A stretch of 64,000 nucleotides of DNA, taken from positions 1,882,501 through 1,946,500 of the forward strand of contig NZ_CP018171.1 in NCBI RefSeq assembly GCF_001889605.1, in the 5' to 3' direction. The notes below the pieces were generated by a model that had not been told where the DNA came from, did not search any database, and saw only the letters and a list, made by a program, of their open reading frames with translations. Shown one piece after another: positions 27,662 through 36,862 of the stretch (position 1 is its first letter; the number at the start of each line of letters is the position of its first letter). The position numbers and the translations under genes are program-made. This DNA is from Aquibium oceanicum. Lineage in GTDB: Bacteria; Pseudomonadota; Alphaproteobacteria; Rhizobiales; Rhizobiaceae.

Positions 27662-28327
27662 TCAGTCCTTCGCGCTTTCCGTCTTCCTGCGCCGCGCCGC
27701 CTCGTGCAGCGCCTGCGTTACCTCATCGTCGGAGAGCTGCCGGAAATCGCGATAGTGCTGGCTCAGCGCCCGGAAACTCGGGGGCTGGCTGAGGCAGACG
27801 ACGGCGTCCGCCTCCGGCTCGAGTTCGATGCAGGTATCCGGCGGCGCGACCGGCAGCGCCACGACGATGCGGCGCGGCTGGCGACGCTTGAGTGCGCGCA
27901 ACGCGACCTTCATTGTCGTTCCCGTCGCCGCGCCGTCGTCGACGACGATAGCCGTCCTGTCCCTGATCGACATCACCTTCCGATTGCCTCGATATGCGCC
28001 GCGACGGCGCTCCAGTTCCGGGCGTTCTTCCTTCACGAGCGCGTCGAGTTCCGCCTCGCCCAGGCCGTAGGCTTCGATGATTTCGCGGTTCAGCACCACG
28101 TCGGGCGGGTTGCCGTCGACGATGGCCGCCACCGCGAGTTCGGGGTTCCCCGGCGCGCCCACCTTGCGGACGATGACCAGATCGAGCGGCGCATGGAGCA
28201 GATCGGCGATCTCGGCCGCGACGGGAACGCCGCCGCGCGGCAGGGCGAGCACGATCGGATCGTGCAGATCCATCTTCGCCAATTCGGAACCGAGAGCCTT
28301 TCCTGCTTCTGCCCGATCGTTGAACAT
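27662..28327 (-). CDS. Phosphoribosyltransferase family protein
   Basis: This 221-aa protein has the type I phosphoribosyltransferase core, with the PRPP-binding motif TAIVVDDGAATGTTMKVALR near residue 123-143, and an N-terminal hood region (FNDRAEAGKALGSELAKMDL, then VLALPRGGVPVAAEIA). It resembles stand-alone phosphoribosyltransferases of the type found in oxygen-limitation regulons (such as those near Anr/FixK or DosR targets). The base substrate is not identifiable. It is divergent from the SDR gene; the shared promoter region has two FNR/FixK-type boxes. Confidence 0.85.
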   Translation of the reverse strand: MFNDRAEAGKALGSELAKMDLHDPIVLALPRGGVPVAAEIADLLHAPLDLVIVRKVGAPGNPELAVAAIVDGNPPDVVLNREIIEAYGLGEAELDALVKEERPELERRRGAYRGNRKVMSIRDRTAIVVDDGAATGTTMKVALRALKRRQPRRIVVALPVAPPDTCIELEPEADAVVCLSQPPSFRALSQHYRDFRQLSDDEVTQALHEAARRRKTESAKD

Positions 28328-28431
28328 TGTCGCACTGCCGCGGATGCGGTCCTCCCGTTTCGTCGTGTCCCGTCCGAGGTCGTCCTTGCCCCGTCCGATT
28401 AGACGTCTGACGGCTTCGTCCGGTTCCGTAG

Positions 28432-28445
28432 TTGATGCACGTCAA
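28432..28445. promoter_or_regulatory. FNR/FixK-type box 1
   Basis: TTGATGCACGTCAA: matches TTGAT-N4-GTCAA, a close variant of the CRP/FNR-family (FixK, FnrL, Anr) recognition site TTGAT-N4-ATCAA. It lies between the divergent phosphoribosyltransferase and SDR genes, 105 bases before the phosphoribosyltransferase start. Confidence 0.6.
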
Positions 28446-28455
28446 CCGCGCAGGA

Positions 28456-28469
28456 TTGACCTCCATCAA
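28456..28469. promoter_or_regulatory. FNR/FixK-type box 2
   Basis: TTGACCTCCATCAA: matches TTGAC-N4-ATCAA, one base away from the consensus FNR/FixK site. It lies 24 bases from the first box (start to start), 69 bases before the SDR start. Confidence 0.55.
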
Positions 28470-28537
28470 GGAGCGGCGGCGCTCGACACGGTACTCATCG
28501 TCCGACGCCAGAAACCCACTCGTTCCGGAGAATTCCC

Positions 28538-29308
28538 ATGGCAATCATATCAGGCAAGATCGCACTCGTGACCGGCGCGGCTGCCGGCATCGGCCGCGCC
28601 GCGGCGCTGAAATTCGCACAGGAGGGGGCCAAGGTCGTCCTGTCCGACGTCAACGTGGACGGCGGCGAGGAGACCGCCACGATGATCCGCGACAATGGCG
28701 GCGAGGCGGTCTTCATGAAGGCCGACGTATCGGTTCCCGAAGAGGTCGATGCGCTCATCGCCAAGGCCGTCGACACCTACGGGCGCCTCGACTGCGCCTG
28801 CAACAATGCCGGTATCGAGGGCCGCATCGCACCGATCGTCGAACAGCCGCTAGACAACTACGACCGCATCATGGCGGTGAACGCGCGCGGCACGTTCCTG
28901 TGCATGAAGGCGGAACTGACCCAGATGCTGAAGACCGGCGGCGGCGCCATCGTCAATCTCGCCTCCGTCGCCGGCCTGATCGGCTTTCCCGGTCTGTCGC
29001 CTTATGTCGCGTCCAAGCACGCCGTGAACGGCATGACCAAGAACGCTGCGCTCGAATATGGCAAGCAGGGCATCCGGGTGAATTCGATCTGCCCCGGCGG
29101 GGTCGATACCCGCATGCTCGATTCGCTGGCCGAGCAGGCGACGGGAGGCGCCCAGTCGAGCGCGCAGATGATGGACCCGCTGCATCCGATCGGTCGTATC
29201 GGTACCCCTGAAGAGATCGCCGAACTGATCGTCTGGCTCTGCTCGGATCGGGCGTCCTTCGTCACCGGCACGAACATCCCGATCGATGGCGGCTTCGTCG
29301 CGCAGTAG
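28538..29308 (+). CDS. SDR-family oxidoreductase (glucose 1-dehydrogenase-like)
   Basis: This 256-aa classical short-chain dehydrogenase has TGAAAGIGRAA (nucleotide-binding glycines), the NNAGIEGRIAPI block, Ser in VNLASVAGLIGFPGLSPY, and the catalytic Tyr-x-x-x-Lys in YVASKHAVNGM. The Asp in VLSDVNVDGG suggests NAD+ preference. The ending VTGTNIPIDGGFVAQ is typical. The substrate is unknown. The divergent promoter with two FNR-like boxes suggests it may respond to oxygen or redox state together with the phosphoribosyltransferase. Confidence 0.85.
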   Translation: MAIISGKIALVTGAAAGIGRAAALKFAQEGAKVVLSDVNVDGGEETATMIRDNGGEAVFMKADVSVPEEVDALIAKAVDTYGRLDCACNNAGIEGRIAPIVEQPLDNYDRIMAVNARGTFLCMKAELTQMLKTGGGAIVNLASVAGLIGFPGLSPYVASKHAVNGMTKNAALEYGKQGIRVNSICPGGVDTRMLDSLAEQATGGAQSSAQMMDPLHPIGRIGTPEEIAELIVWLCSDRASFVTGTNIPIDGGFVAQ

Positions 29309-29354
29309 GTTCCATCCAGGCAAAAATGTGCGGCCCCCTTTCCGGCGGTTATCG

Positions 29355-29858
29355 TCATTCGAAGATCAGCACACCGGCCTGCTGCGCCGCCTCGATGAAG
29401 CGGTCGCGCGCATCCGAAGCGGAAAGCAGGCCGTCCAGCGCCGCCTGCGCAGTGTTCAATGCGTCTTCCTGGTTGCCACCGCTCGGCCAGTCGGCGCTCT
29501 GCAGGTAGTCGCGTGCCTGACGCGCCGAGCCGATCTCGACCCTGCCGACGGGATCGGACACGGTGACGACGCGGTCGAACGGCAGGTCTTGGTTCTCGGC
29601 CATCTCAAGATCCTCCTTCAGGATGTCGGCTTCGCGCGCGGCGGCTGCGAAGGCTTCGCGCGCCAGCGTCGGTTCCCGCGTCCCCTTGAGGACGGCCAGG
29701 CACGCCGAGCGCGCCGCGTAGTGCTGCCGGCCCCATTCGCGCGGCCAGCGATGCAGCAGAAAATCCGCCGCGTCGCGCGCATTCGCGACGCTCTGCACGG
29801 CGTTCGGTTGCTGCGCAGCCACCTTCACCGGGACGTCGAACCAGCCTGTCTGCATCAC
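29355..29858 (-). CDS. Tandem DUF982 protein
   Basis: This 167-aa protein contains two DUF982 units. Unit 1 (about residues 6-78) shows ARDAADFLLHRWPREWGRQH and ACLAVLKGTREPTLAREAFA. Unit 2 (about residues 90-162) shows IGSARQARDYLQSADWPSGG and TAQAALDGLLSASDARDRFI. DUF982 is a small rhizobial domain of unknown function, normally present singly in proteins of about 80-100 aa. It is cytoplasmic. There is a good match to the family rhythm (A-x-x-x-L-x-x-x-WP, then A-x-x-x-C/A-x-x-A-L-x-G) in both halves, although the second is more diverged. Confidence 0.75.
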   Translation of the reverse strand: MMQTGWFDVPVKVAAQQPNAVQSVANARDAADFLLHRWPREWGRQHYAARSACLAVLKGTREPTLAREAFAAAAREADILKEDLEMAENQDLPFDRVVTVSDPVGRVEIGSARQARDYLQSADWPSGGNQEDALNTAQAALDGLLSASDARDRFIEAAQQAGVLIFE

Positions 29859-29926
29859 GCACCTCCAGAGCGAGGTCGAACGGCCCAGCGGTTGGAATGT
29901 TCCGGGGCCGGCCGGGCGATTGCCAC

Positions 29927-32812
29927 CTATTCGGCCGCGTTCAGCGCCCTGATCTTCTCGGACACCTGGATCTGCAGCTTCGCCAGTTCGATCTGCGCGA
30001 GCAGCGCTTCGAAATAGGTCTCGTACTGCGCCTGGCCCGCTTCTCGGTAAACCGCGCGCGACGCTTCGAGCGCGGCGGCGGCCTCGTCGAGCGCGGGCAG
30101 CGAGGGCGCAAGCTTGCCAATCTCGGTCAGCGTCTGACCGAGATTGTGCATCGCCAGCGCCCAGTCGAGCGGCATGCGGTCGCGCGTGTTCTCCAGGAGC
30201 GAGAGCCGGTAGTGCGCCGCGGCCTTCTCGAAACCTGCCAGCGAACCGCCGCGAGAGGCCAGCGCGTAGTGCAGGTTCCCGAGATTGTTCTGTGTCTTAG
30301 CCCATTCCAGTGGTGCGCGGTCGCGTGACTGCTGCGGCAGCGCGGCCTCGAACGCGGCTTCGGCCTCTGCATATGCACGCTCGGGTCCGCCGGCCTTTGC
30401 CAGCGACAGGAGTGCGCTGCCGAGATTGTTCTGCAGATTGCCCCATTCGCCGGGAACGCGGTCGCGGGTCCGCTCCGTCAGAGAGTTGCGCAGGGCAGCA
30501 ACGGCCGCCTCCATCACCGACCGGTCGCTCCGGCGCTCGCCGATGTTGCGCAGCACGATGCCGAGGTTCTCCTGCACCGCCGCCCATTTCAGCGGCGAAC
30601 GCTCGCGCGTAATCTCCTGGAGCGCGAGCCGGAGCGCGGCCTCCGCCTCTTCGTAGCGTTCGGTGCTGCTCTCCCGCTCCGCCAGCCGGTGCAGGGCCGT
30701 CGCCACGTTGTTCTGCGATTCCGCCCAGAGCAGGGGCGTCCTGTCGCGCGTATTCAGCTTCAGGACCTCGAGATAGGCCGCGACGGCTTCGGCCAGCTTG
30801 TCGTTGCCGGTCTCCATCTCGCCGAGTGCGCCGAGCGCAATCGCCAGGTTGTTCTGCATCGACGCCCAGTCCGACGCAGCGGCCTCGCGGCTGGTAATGG
30901 CGAGCGAGGCGCGGAAGAGGTCCGCGGCCTCCAACAGGCGTGTCCGGTCGCCCGTGCGCTGGCCGAGATACATCAGCGCAGTCCCTAGCCGGTTCGTAAC
31001 CCGCGCGACGAGTTCCGCGTTCTCGACCTCCCCGGCCTTTGCCCGCGCCGTTCGAAGCACGGCTTCGGCCTCCCGGAGCCGCTCCGTGCCGTCGTCGCGC
31101 CAGCCGAGGGTGAACAGCACCAGCCCGAGGTCGCTGCCGAGCCGAAGCTCCGCCTCTGCCGGCCCGTCGGCAGGCAGTTCCGCCAGCGTTTCGCGCAGGA
31201 TCGAGGCAGATGACTCCAGCGTCGCGGCTCCGCTCTCGTGTTCGCCGGCGGTAAACAGAGCCATGGCGAGGCCGGAACGCGCCTTCGCCCACCGGGGCGA
31301 GCGGTCGTCGGCCGGAAGATTGTCGAGCGCCTCGCGATAGGCCTCCACAGCGCGCTCCAGGCTGCCGGCATCCACCTTGTAGTATCCGTGGTCGGCCAGG
31401 GCCTCGGCCATGGCCATCAGGTAGTCCACCGCGCGGTCGTCGTCCGACCGCTTCACCTCATCGTAGGCGCGGCCGTAGTCTTCCGCCGCGTGCAGATGAT
31501 CGAAGGAGAGCGCGTAGGTCTCCGCACTCCGGGCATAGACGGCGGCGAACTCGCGCCGCCGCGTCGCGATTTCTCCCTCCGCCCGGTCGACGGACGCGTG
31601 CAGTTCCTCGACGCGCGCCTTGGCCTTCCCGTTGATTGCGATAGCGGCCTTGAGCGCGCCTTCCCGGAGCGCCGTCTCTGCGAGCCCGCCGAGCCGTGCG
31701 ATTTCGGGATCACTGGGGGCGAGCGCCCGCCGTTCGGCCAGCATCGACTTCAGTCGCTCGGCTTGGTCGCGCAGGACGGCGTCGAGTTGCGCCGGGTCGG
31801 CGACAGCTTCCGCGCCCAGCGCCTGGAGCATGGCGAAAAGTGCGTCCATCGGCACGCCGGCCTTTTCCGCCCGCGCCTCGACCTGCCGGCGCTCCGCTTG
31901 CCCGATGGCCGAGATGCCGAGCAGGAGCCGCCGCCGCTCGCCGCGGATGGCGGCCTCCTCGCCGTTCGCCGGATCGGCGGCGCCGAAGCGCAATTCGCGG
32001 CGAAGGCTGGTGTTCATCCACGGCGTCTGCCGTCCGCCGGTCCTGAGATAGACCTCCTCGGAGATCATGGTCATGACGTCGCCGAACGGGTAGCCGCCGG
32101 CGGAAAGGTGCTTCAGGAGCGCGGCCGCATACGGGCTGTGTTCGCCTGGCGCCCCGTCGAGCGCCGCCGCGCCGGGTTCGGCGGCGAAACCGAGCACGAT
32201 CCCGAGATTTTCCGGGGCGGGCTCTCCACCGGCGGGCGCGAGCCTCCGGGCGCCACGTGCGGGCGGCGGCGCCAGGCCCTCGGGCGCCATCGCCACGGGT
32301 TCGGCTTCCGGCGCGACGCGCACCATCGCGCCCGGCGGGAAGGGATTGTCGCGACAGGCGTCGAGCAGCACGATCACCACGGGCACGGTTTGGCGCAGGC
32401 GCGCGATCAACTGCGAGGTCGGCACCAGCCTCTCGGATGCGGCGTCCAGCGCGGACAGGTCGGCATCAACCGGAACCATGAAGTTTTCGCCGCCGGCCTC
32501 GATGCCGTGCCCGGCGTAGTAGAGGATGGCGACGTCGGCGTGCGCGGCATCCTCGGCGAAGTCCTCCAGGTCGCGCGCGAGCCGCCGCGCGTCCCGGTCG
32601 GACGAAAGGTCGGTCTCGAAGCCAAGATCATCGAGCAGGTCCTCCACTGCGCGGGCGTCGTCCTTGGGATTGGCAAGCGGCGGCAGGTGTTCGTAGCCGG
32701 AGTTGCCGATCACCAGCGCCACGCCCTGCAGCGCGTCCTCGACGGCAAACGCCATCCGGCCGCCTGCGGCCAGCGATACGAGGCACAGCACTGCGCTGAG
32801 GAGGCGGTACAT
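29927..32812 (-). CDS. Secreted caspase-fold (peptidase C14) protein with TPR repeats
   Basis: This protein of about 961 aa has a signal peptide or N-terminal anchor (MYRLLSAVLCLVSLAAGGRM). A caspase p20 domain follows at about residues 28-270: the start is GVALVIGNSGYEHLPPLANP, the catalytic His is in LYYAGHGIEAG (His102) and the catalytic Cys is in VIVLLDACRDNPFPPGA (Cys153). An intermediate helical/coiled-coil region (about 370-500) is followed by many TPR-like repeats (about residues 500-950). Each repeat carries variants of WA-x-x-QNNLG-x-AL followed by ER-R-DRTPLLWA and T-R-D-R-P. The architecture resembles bacterial metacaspase-like/CHAT-TPR proteins; target protein unknown. The shorter ATG start (32812) gives a proper signal peptide. 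It is divergent from the SbcD/SbcC-like pair. Confidence 0.85.
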   Translation of the reverse strand: MYRLLSAVLCLVSLAAGGRMAFAVEDALQGVALVIGNSGYEHLPPLANPKDDARAVEDLLDDLGFETDLSSDRDARRLARDLEDFAEDAAHADVAILYYAGHGIEAGGENFMVPVDADLSALDAASERLVPTSQLIARLRQTVPVVIVLLDACRDNPFPPGAMVRVAPEAEPVAMAPEGLAPPPARGARRLAPAGGEPAPENLGIVLGFAAEPGAAALDGAPGEHSPYAAALLKHLSAGGYPFGDVMTMISEEVYLRTGGRQTPWMNTSLRRELRFGAADPANGEEAAIRGERRRLLLGISAIGQAERRQVEARAEKAGVPMDALFAMLQALGAEAVADPAQLDAVLRDQAERLKSMLAERRALAPSDPEIARLGGLAETALREGALKAAIAINGKAKARVEELHASVDRAEGEIATRRREFAAVYARSAETYALSFDHLHAAEDYGRAYDEVKRSDDDRAVDYLMAMAEALADHGYYKVDAGSLERAVEAYREALDNLPADDRSPRWAKARSGLAMALFTAGEHESGAATLESSASILRETLAELPADGPAEAELRLGSDLGLVLFTLGWRDDGTERLREAEAVLRTARAKAGEVENAELVARVTNRLGTALMYLGQRTGDRTRLLEAADLFRASLAITSREAAASDWASMQNNLAIALGALGEMETGNDKLAEAVAAYLEVLKLNTRDRTPLLWAESQNNVATALHRLAERESSTERYEEAEAALRLALQEITRERSPLKWAAVQENLGIVLRNIGERRSDRSVMEAAVAALRNSLTERTRDRVPGEWGNLQNNLGSALLSLAKAGGPERAYAEAEAAFEAALPQQSRDRAPLEWAKTQNNLGNLHYALASRGGSLAGFEKAAAHYRLSLLENTRDRMPLDWALAMHNLGQTLTEIGKLAPSLPALDEAAAALEASRAVYREAGQAQYETYFEALLAQIELAKLQIQVSEKIRALNAAE

Positions 32813-33037
32813 GGCGAAAACCAATAGCCGAGTCCGCGGCGGTATCAAGATGGTCTGCAGGGCGACGCGAACGGGGTGTGCCGTCCGTGCAGGCCGCCTC
32901 CGCGAACGCAACGGGTGTGTCGACAGCCCTGCGGTCTCTTGAACCGCGCGGGCAGGGGAACGGCGGGGGAGGGCGATGGTTGTCGCCGGTGCAACCGCTG
33001 CTTTACATGTGCGGCGGACGATGGAAGGTAACGCCGG

Positions 33038-34165
33038 ATGACGTTCCGATTCGTCCATTCCAGCGACCTCCATCTCGGCAAGCGCTTCGGACGGTTTTCA
33101 GGCGACCTGCCCGGCGCCCTGCGCGAGGCGCGCCACGCTGCGATCGGCCGACTGGCAGAACACGCGCGGGAGCACGGCGCCTCCACGGTTCTCCTGGCTG
33201 GCGATACGTTCGACACCGAGACGCCCGCGCCTCAGGTGCGGCGCCAGGCGCTGGCGGAGATGAGCCATCATACCGACATCCGCTTCGTGATCCTGCCGGG
33301 CAACCATGATTCGCTGCAGACGACGCAACTCTGGACGACGCTGCGGGCCGAGGCGCCGCAGAACGTCTCGCTCGCGGTCGAGCCGCATGCGATGGAACTT
33401 GCCCCCGGCGTCCTCCTCTTTCCCGCGCCCTGCACGACCCGGCGGGCCGGCCGCGACCTCACCGAATGGATGGACGGCGCACCGTCCGCGGACGGGACGT
33501 TGCGAATCGGGCTCGCGCACGGCGCGGTTCGGAGCTTTTCGGAAGAGGGCGATGGGCTCGAGGTGATCGCGCCGGATCGTGCCCGTCGCGCCGGCCTGTC
33601 ATACCTCGCGCTCGGCGACTGGCACGGCGGCGTGGAGATCGATCCGCGCACCCGCTACAGCGGCACGCCCGAACAGGACCGCTTCAAGCATGGTCGTCCC
33701 GGCGAGGCGCTGTTGGTGTCGCTAGAGGGACCGGACGCGCTGCCCGAGGTGACGGCGCTTCCGACCGGCCGCTTCGCCTGGCGCACGCTGACCCTCGAAC
33801 TGCTCGACCGTGACGACGCCGTCGCAGGCCTGGAAGCGCTCCTGCCGGAGACGCGGCAGCGGCGCCAGTCGCTCCTGCGGATCGCCGCGACCGGCCGGGC
33901 GCGGCTGGCGGACCGCACGGCGCTCTCCGATGCGATAGACCACGCGCGACCTGACTTCGCCTATCTCGACTTCGACGACCGGGGGTTGGCGACCGAATGC
34001 GAGGCGGGAGATCTGGACCGGATCGACCGCGCGGGCGCGCTGCGCGAGGCGGCCGATGCGCTGCTCGCCGAATCGGAGGACGCGGCCCGCTCGGCGGAGG
34101 AGCGCGCGATCGCCGGTGCGGCTCTTGCCCGGCTCTATGCCTATGCGCAGGCGGTAAACCCTTGA
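33038..34165 (+). CDS. DNA repair metallophosphoesterase (SbcD/YhaO-like)
   Basis: This 375-aa protein has all calcineurin-like nuclease motifs: HSSDLHLGKRFG (metal Asp/His), LLAGDTFDTETP, VILPGNHDS and LGDWHGG. It resembles the exonuclease partner of an SMC-like ATPase, as in SbcD, Mre11 and B. subtilis YhaO. It would process DNA ends in the cytoplasm with the ATPase encoded immediately downstream. The downstream gene starts by overlapping its stop (TTGA), indicating coupled translation. There is a plausible RBS (GGAAGG) upstream of the ATG. Confidence 0.9.
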   Translation: MTFRFVHSSDLHLGKRFGRFSGDLPGALREARHAAIGRLAEHAREHGASTVLLAGDTFDTETPAPQVRRQALAEMSHHTDIRFVILPGNHDSLQTTQLWTTLRAEAPQNVSLAVEPHAMELAPGVLLFPAPCTTRRAGRDLTEWMDGAPSADGTLRIGLAHGAVRSFSEEGDGLEVIAPDRARRAGLSYLALGDWHGGVEIDPRTRYSGTPEQDRFKHGRPGEALLVSLEGPDALPEVTALPTGRFAWRTLTLELLDRDDAVAGLEALLPETRQRRQSLLRIAATGRARLADRTALSDAIDHARPDFAYLDFDDRGLATECEAGDLDRIDRAGALREAADALLAESEDAARSAEERAIAGAALARLYAYAQAVNP

Positions 34166-36786
34166 AGATCGCCGCTTTCCGCCTGTTCAACGTCAAGCGT
34201 TTCGCCAATCGCGGTGTCGCGGTCGAAGGCATCGGCGACGGCGTCAACGTGCTGTGCGCCGCCAACGAGTTCGGCAAGTCGACCAGCTTCGAGGCGCTGC
34301 ACGCGCTGTTCTTCCAGCCACATTCGAGCACGGCCGCCGATGTTCGTAGCTTGCGCCCCTATTCGGGCGGCAATCCGCGCGTCGAGGCCGACATCGAGAC
34401 TGAGGCGGGACGGTACCGCGTCGCCAAGCAGTTCTACGGCGGCCGCTCGGCGCAGGTGACCGACCTCGCCACGGGACGGCTGATCGCCCAGGCCGACGAG
34501 GCGGAAATCTTCATCGAAGGCCTTGTCAGAGGCGGCACGGCGGGACCTGCCGGTTTGCTGTGGGTTCGCCAAGGCGTGACGGGCATCGAGAGGCGCTCGA
34601 AGTCCGAGGAGGACAGCGAGAAGCAGGTACGCGCCAGCCTGCTCGAATCGGTTCAGGGAGAGGTCGAGGCGGTGACCGGCGGACGCCGCATGGCCGAGAT
34701 CATGGCGGCGGCGGAGGAAGAACTCGGCCGGCTTGTGACCCCGACAGGACGTCCCAAAGCCGGCGAGCGCTATGCCGCCGCCGTCGAGGAGCGTGCGCGC
34801 CTTGAGGTCGAGGAGCGCCGGCTCGAAGGCGAGGTTACGGCTTTGCGTCAAGCGCTCGACGCGCGGGCCGTTGCGACGAAGCGGCTGGCCGAACTCGACC
34901 GCGCCGAGGACCGGCAGGAGCGGAGGCAGGCGGTCGAGACCGCGCAGGCCGCCCTCGAGGCGGCGAAGTCGAAGGCCGCGGTTCTGCGAGCGGCGGAAAC
35001 GGACCTGACGCTGACGCGGGAACGGCGCGATGCAGCGGACAAAAAACTCGCCACGTTCCGGGCGGCCCTGCGGAAGGCCGAGACGCTGCGGAGCCAGCTC
35101 GCCGAGGCCGCCCACAGGCGCGCGGAAGCGTTGGCCCGGCGCGACGAGGCGGCAGCAACGGTCACACAGGCCCGTGCCGAAAGCGAAGCGGCGGAGGCGG
35201 GCGAACAGGAGGCGCGTGCCCTGCTCGCCCGGCTCGACGCCGCCTTGCGGTCGCGCGAGGCGGCGGAGCGACTGGCGGAACTGGAGCAGCGGCTTGCGGC
35301 GGCGGATACCGCCCGCGGCGGGATCGAGGAAGGCGAGGCGGCCATTGCTCCGCTGCGGCTTTCGGACAAGAGCGTGGCGGAACTCGAATCCGTCGAGATC
35401 GAGATTGCGAAACTCCGCGCGGTCGCCCAGGCCGGCCGTCCGTCGCTTACTGTCGCCTACGAGCCGGGTGCGCCGGCCGTGATGCTGGACGGCAAGGCGC
35501 TGACGGACGGCGAGCCGCTATCCTACGACGGGCAAGCCCAGCTCTCGATTCCCGGCATCGGCATCGCGACCTTGAGAGCTGGGCGGACTACCGGCGACGG
35601 CGACGGCTTGCACAGGGTCGAGGAGCGCCGCCGCGTCCTTCTCGCCTCGCTGGGCGTCGAGGATCTCGCCGCCGCGCGCGGGCGGCAAATGGAGGTACAG
35701 CGCCGGGAGAGCGACCTGCGCGAACTGAAGGCGCGCTTGTCTGCGCTCGCACCCGACGGGCTGGCGAAGCTGCGCGAAGACGTTGTGGCGCGAAGGGCGG
35801 TCGCCGGCGACGCGCTGGAGCTGAAGGAGGATCCGGCACAAGTCCGCGCCGCGCATGAGGCGGCGGAGGCGCGGCGTCTGGCGGCACGGCAGGCGTTGCG
35901 CGAGGCGGAGCCCATGCAGGGGGGCGCCGGAGACGCCGTCGTCGCGGCCGAGACCGCGCTCGCCGCGCTCCAGGCCGAACGTGCGCAGGCCGAGGCCGTT
36001 CTCGGGCCGGAGGAAACGCGGGCTGAGCAGGAAAACCGCTTCGCGGGCGAGTTGGCTGAGCTCGACGCCAAGCTGGCGGAGCAGCAGGCCGTGGTGGCCG
36101 GGCTGCGCGAGAGCGCCGTCGATCTCGCCTCGGCGGAGGCGACGCTCAGGCGCGTCCGCTCGGTGGCCGACGCTGCCGAGAAGGAGGCCGGTTCGCTGCG
36201 CGAGCGGATGGCCGGCCTCAATGCCGAAATCCGCGCCCGTTCCGACGACGCCGTCGAGGAAAACTGGCGGGAGACGGTCGAGGCGCTCGCTGCCGCAAAC
36301 TCCCGCGTCGCGGCCTACGAGAAGGAAGTCGCCGTCCTGCAGAAGCTGCGCGCCGCGCTGGAGACGGCACGCAGCCGTGCCCGCGACGCCTATCTGAAGC
36401 CGGTGATGACCGAACTTCGCCCGTTGCTCGGGCTCCTGTTCGATGATGTCTCGATCACCTTCGACGAAAAAACGCTGCTCCCCCACAAGATCCTGCGGAA
36501 CGGCCAGGAAGAGGAGGTCGAGCGCCTGAGCGGCGGCATGCGCGAGCAGCTGTCTGTGCTGACGCGACTCGCTTTCGCCCGCCTGCTCGCGAAGGACGGC
36601 CGCCCCGCCCCGGTGATTCTCGACGACGCCCTGGTCTATTCCGACGACGACCGCATCGAGAAGATGTTCGACGCGCTGCACCGGCAGTCGCTCGACCAGC
36701 AGATCATCGTCTTTTCCTGCCGGCAGCGCGCCTTCCAGAAGCTTGGCGGACACGTGCTTCAGGTGACCGACTGGCATCCGGGCTGA
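34162..36786 (+). CDS. SMC-like ATPase (SbcC/YhaN-like), DNA repair
   Basis: This 874-aa protein has the Rad50/SbcC layout: N-terminal ATPase half with Walker A in VLCAANEFGKSTSFEALHAL, two long coiled coils (about residues 190-440 and 500-780, rich in A/E/R heptads), and a C-terminal half with the ABC signature LSGGMREQLSVLTRLAFARL and Walker B VILDDALVY. No CxxC zinc hook was seen in the middle, which fits YhaN more than canonical SbcC. It starts with TTG at 34162, overlapping the SbcD-like stop. The pair probably forms an end-processing complex. Confidence 0.88.
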   Translation: MKIAAFRLFNVKRFANRGVAVEGIGDGVNVLCAANEFGKSTSFEALHALFFQPHSSTAADVRSLRPYSGGNPRVEADIETEAGRYRVAKQFYGGRSAQVTDLATGRLIAQADEAEIFIEGLVRGGTAGPAGLLWVRQGVTGIERRSKSEEDSEKQVRASLLESVQGEVEAVTGGRRMAEIMAAAEEELGRLVTPTGRPKAGERYAAAVEERARLEVEERRLEGEVTALRQALDARAVATKRLAELDRAEDRQERRQAVETAQAALEAAKSKAAVLRAAETDLTLTRERRDAADKKLATFRAALRKAETLRSQLAEAAHRRAEALARRDEAAATVTQARAESEAAEAGEQEARALLARLDAALRSREAAERLAELEQRLAAADTARGGIEEGEAAIAPLRLSDKSVAELESVEIEIAKLRAVAQAGRPSLTVAYEPGAPAVMLDGKALTDGEPLSYDGQAQLSIPGIGIATLRAGRTTGDGDGLHRVEERRRVLLASLGVEDLAAARGRQMEVQRRESDLRELKARLSALAPDGLAKLREDVVARRAVAGDALELKEDPAQVRAAHEAAEARRLAARQALREAEPMQGGAGDAVVAAETALAALQAERAQAEAVLGPEETRAEQENRFAGELAELDAKLAEQQAVVAGLRESAVDLASAEATLRRVRSVADAAEKEAGSLRERMAGLNAEIRARSDDAVEENWRETVEALAAANSRVAAYEKEVAVLQKLRAALETARSRARDAYLKPVMTELRPLLGLLFDDVSITFDEKTLLPHKILRNGQEEEVERLSGGMREQLSVLTRLAFARLLAKDGRPAPVILDDALVYSDDDRIEKMFDALHRQSLDQQIIVFSCRQRAFQKLGGHVLQVTDWHPG

Positions 36787-36862
36787 GCAGCCGCGCGGCT
36801 CCGCCATCCGGGCCGGTTGCCGGCCCTCCCGGTGGCAACGGTTTTTTCCCTGCTTCGATCAA

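Noticed and set aside
29927-36786. Caspase-TPR plus SbcD/SbcC-like genes as an anti-phage defence island
   Set aside because: The caspase protein has a signal peptide and the SbcCD-like pair looks like housekeeping repair; no other defence genes, integrase or mobile element are nearby.
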